Position numbers and translations under genes: made by a program
DNA from: Geodermatophilus africanus
GTDB lineage: Bacteria; Actinomycetota; Actinomycetes; Mycobacteriales; Geodermatophilaceae
DNA: 64,000 nucleotides
Assembly (NCBI RefSeq): GCF_900107105.1
Contig: NZ_FNOT01000010.1
Location: 1-64,000, forward strand
Reading direction: 5' to 3'
The notes under the pieces: model-generated
Told to the model about the DNA's origin: nothing
Database searches by the model: none
The model's input: only the letters and a program-made list of their open reading frames with translations
Shown here: piece after piece, positions 62,325 to 64,000 of the stretch
How the letters are laid out: each line of letters opens with the position of its first letter
Position numbering within the stretch: position 1 is the stretch's first letter

Positions 62325-62933
62325 ATGGCTGGACCCACGCGAGGATTCCTCGGCCGCCGCCGTGAGCGCAACCCGCGGCTGCCGCCCGGGCAGTACGACG
62401 TCGGCCGCGACTGGCCGGTGCTGACCGCCGAGCCGACGCCGCGCATCTCGCCGGAGACCTGGAGCCTGACCGTCGACGGCCGGGTGGAGGCGCCGACGAC
62501 GTGGACCTGGGACGAGGCCCACCGGCTGCCGCGCTCGGAGTACCGCGGTGACATCCACTGCGTCACCACGTGGTCGAAGTTCGACACCTGGTTCGCCGGC
62601 GTCAGCGTCGACACCCTGCTCGAGGCGGCCCGCCCGACCGCCGACGCGCACTTCCTCGTCGCGACGTCCAAGACCGGCTACACCACCAACCTGCCGCTCG
62701 AGGACGTCACCGGCGGCCGGGCGTGGGTGGTCTGGGAGTACGACGGCGGCCCGCTGCCGGTGGAGCACGGCGGCCCGGTGCGGCTGCTCGTGCCGCACCT
62801 GTACTTCTGGAAGAGCGCCAAGTGGGTCACGCGGCTGACGCTGCTGCAGCGCGACCAGCCCGGCTTCTGGGAGCAGAACGGCTACCACGACCGCGGCGAC
62901 CCGTGGCGCGAGCAGCGCTACCAGGGTGACTGA
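62325..62933 (+). CDS. Sulfite-oxidase-like molybdopterin enzyme
   Basis: A 202-aa protein consisting only of a SUOX-fold molybdopterin domain: YDVGRDWPVLTAEPTPRISP at the start, RGDIHCVTTWSKFDTWFAG with the molybdenum-ligating cysteine, and LVPHLYFWKSAKWVTRLTLL. No signal peptide is visible, unlike MsrP. It is coupled to a flavin reductase (GTG at 62926 overlaps its stop), which is likely its electron partner. Confidence 0.9.
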   Translation: MAGPTRGFLGRRRERNPRLPPGQYDVGRDWPVLTAEPTPRISPETWSLTVDGRVEAPTTWTWDEAHRLPRSEYRGDIHCVTTWSKFDTWFAGVSVDTLLEAARPTADAHFLVATSKTGYTTNLPLEDVTGGRAWVVWEYDGGPLPVEHGGPVRLLVPHLYFWKSAKWVTRLTLLQRDQPGFWEQNGYHDRGDPWREQRYQGD

Positions 62934-63744
62934 AGAAGGACCCCCGGAAGGACCTCGCTGCCCCCCACCGCTCGCGAGCTCGCGGCGGGACCCTGCACCG
63001 AGGCCGTCCGACCCCGCGCCGGCTCGGGGCGAGCCTCGGGACGGAGCCGGGCGGGCGCCCAGCGGCGGGTGGCGGACGGCGACCGTCGCGGAGGTCGACC
63101 GTCCCGTGCCGCAGGCCGTGCGGCTGCGGCTGTCGGTGGCCGACCGGGTCGACCACCTCCCGGGGCAGCACTACGTCGTCCGGCTCACCGCGCCGGACGG
63201 GTACCGCGCGCAGCGTTCGTACTCGGTCGCCTCGGCGCCGTCGGACCCCCTGGTCGAGCTGTTCGTCGAGCGGCTCGACGACGGCGAGGTGTCCGGCTAC
63301 CTCGCCGACGTCGTCGAGTCGGGCGACGAGCTGGAGGTGCGCGGCCCCATCGGCGGTTGGTTCGTGTGGGACGGCACACACCCGGCCCTGCTGATCGGGG
63401 GCGGCACCGGCGTCGTCCCGCTGGTGGCGATGCTGCGCACCGCGCGCGAGCTCGGCCGCACCGACCTGCTGCGGACCGCCGTCTCCACGCGCACCCTCGC
63501 CGAGCTGCCCTACGCCGACGAGCTGCGGGCGGCCGGCGTCGTCGTCGTCACCACCCGCGAGGCGCACGGGGTGCGGCCGGCCGGCCGGCTCACCGCCGCG
63601 GACCTGGTGCCGCTGTGGGAGCCGGGGCAGACCGCCTACGTCTGCGGGTCGGACGGGTTCGCCGAGACGGCCAGCCAGCTGCTCGTCGACTTCGGCGTCC
63701 CCGCCGCCGGCATCCGGGTGGAGCGCTTCGGCGCGAGCGGGTGA
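62926..63744 (+). CDS. FAD-binding ferredoxin-reductase-like oxidoreductase
   Basis: A 272-aa flavoprotein. The FAD site is RAQRSYSVASAPSD (RxYS), and the NAD(P) site ALLIGGGTGVVPLVAMLRTA is followed by AYVCGSDGFAETASQLL. No 2Fe-2S domain is present. It overlaps the molybdoenzyme gene and probably reduces or oxidises it. Residues ~3-27 are encoded by a copy of the palindromic repeat (62934-63005), giving a disordered, proline-rich N-terminus that is absent from usual relatives; no later start codon exists before the conserved domain. Confidence 0.87.
   Translation: MTEEGPPEGPRCPPPLASSRRDPAPRPSDPAPARGEPRDGAGRAPSGGWRTATVAEVDRPVPQAVRLRLSVADRVDHLPGQHYVVRLTAPDGYRAQRSYSVASAPSDPLVELFVERLDDGEVSGYLADVVESGDELEVRGPIGGWFVWDGTHPALLIGGGTGVVPLVAMLRTARELGRTDLLRTAVSTRTLAELPYADELRAAGVVVVTTREAHGVRPAGRLTAADLVPLWEPGQTAYVCGSDGFAETASQLLVDFGVPAAGIRVERFGASG
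62934..63005 (-). repeat. Dispersed palindromic repeat inside a coding region
   Basis: In reverse complement it matches 2705-2765 over most of its length, sharing GCAGGGTCCCGCCGCGAGC and the GGGGGGCA...AGGTCCTTC end. Here it is translated as the N-terminus of the flavin reductase. Confidence 0.75.
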
Positions 63745-63795
63745 ACCTGCTCGTCCGGGGCGCCCGCCGGCGGGTCCCCCGGGGAGGATGGGCCC

Positions 63796-64000
63796 GTGCA
63801 CACCGAGGTCGGCCCGGTCGACACCGTCGACGACGAGCTCCGGGCGCAGCTGCTCGCCTGCTGGGCCGACGTGAGCAACGCCGGCGGGTCGGTCGGCTTC
63901 GTCCCCCCGGTGACCGAGGAGGGGGTCGCCCCCTACCTGGACGCGGTGATCGAGCGGGTGCACCGCGGCCGGGAGCTGCTCGCCGTGCTGCGGGTGGACG
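63796..64000 (+). CDS. Acetyltransferase-like gene, cut by window end
   Basis: Starts at GTG 63796 and runs off the window after 68 codons. DDELRAQLLACWADVSNAGG then SVGFVPPVTEEGVAPYLDAV resembles the N-terminus of GNAT acetyltransferases (W-x2-V-x2-AGG-x-VGF). Too short to be sure. Confidence 0.5.
   Translation, partial: MHTEVGPVDTVDDELRAQLLACWADVSNAGGSVGFVPPVTEEGVAPYLDAVIERVHRGRELLAVLRVD

Overview
The window is very high-GC DNA with many GTG starts and tightly overlapping genes. The order lipid-droplet-type protein / ispH / DUF6542-type membrane protein matches the mycobacterial Rv1109c-Rv1110-Rv1111c block, and ychF (Rv1112 in that comparison) lies about 20 kb further on. This points to an actinobacterium. 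The style of the genes (long GTG-started overlapping operons, intergenic palindromes) suggests a Geodermatophilaceae/Frankia-like lineage, but that placement is inference.

Layout. 1-1010: a complete IS982-type insertion sequence with a 7-bp target duplication that falls on the stop codon of the next gene. 1006-9951: housekeeping genes (isoprenoid ispH, DUF6542-type, rmuC, a two-gene alkylation-repair operon, and a divergent membrane-protein/TetR pair with paired operators). 9984-11180: a small HTH protein, an isochorismatase-like protein lacking the usual cysteine, and a short-chain dehydrogenase remnant. 11209-20602: a nine-gene leftward operon, mostly coupled by 4-base overlaps. It encodes inositol-3-phosphate synthase, an HD-domain protein, a methyltransferase, a Gfo/Idh oxidoreductase, a zinc-ribbon metallo-beta-lactamase-fold protein, a YcaO protein, a TIM-barrel isomerase, a GT4 glycosyltransferase and a PIG-L deacetylase. 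The inositol-phosphate synthase, glycosyltransferase and deacetylase recall the first steps of mycothiol synthesis. The YcaO enzyme has no visible precursor peptide. This is the best candidate here for an undescribed pathway. 20834-23320: decayed GrpB and flavin monooxygenase genes around an intact cupin gene.

24565-45037: a 20.5-kb integrated mobile island in the 3' end of ychF. A 15-bp direct repeat marks both ends, and the right copy restores the last codons and stop of ychF. It carries a tyrosine integrase, a MobF-type relaxase-helicase, an Lsr2 silencer, an MFS exporter, two membrane-anchored small proteins, a decayed VapBC pair, a lower-GC cassette of a 66-aa protein, a dGTPase-like HD enzyme and a CYTH-domain protein, and a TIR/NB-ARC/TPR protein. 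It also holds three copies of a cloverleaf-like repeat and four arrays of TGCGGACT spaced by 11 bp, two of them just inside the ends. No type IV secretion genes are visible, so it looks mobilizable rather than self-conjugative.

45038-64000: chromosome again. It has a self-regulated SRPBCC/TetR operon, a TspO-like protein, a PRC-barrel protein, an FAD monooxygenase, a second SRPBCC protein, a patatin-like phospholipase, an aldo/keto reductase, a dienelactone-hydrolase-like protein, PspC and LURP-one-like proteins, a GGDEF-EAL protein, the sdhCAB operon, a sulfite-oxidase-like molybdoprotein coupled to a flavin reductase, and the start of one more gene. Single-base frameshifts recur in several otherwise recognizable genes (grpB, the monooxygenase, vapC, a zinc-ribbon gene, a small membrane gene), so some may be assembly errors.
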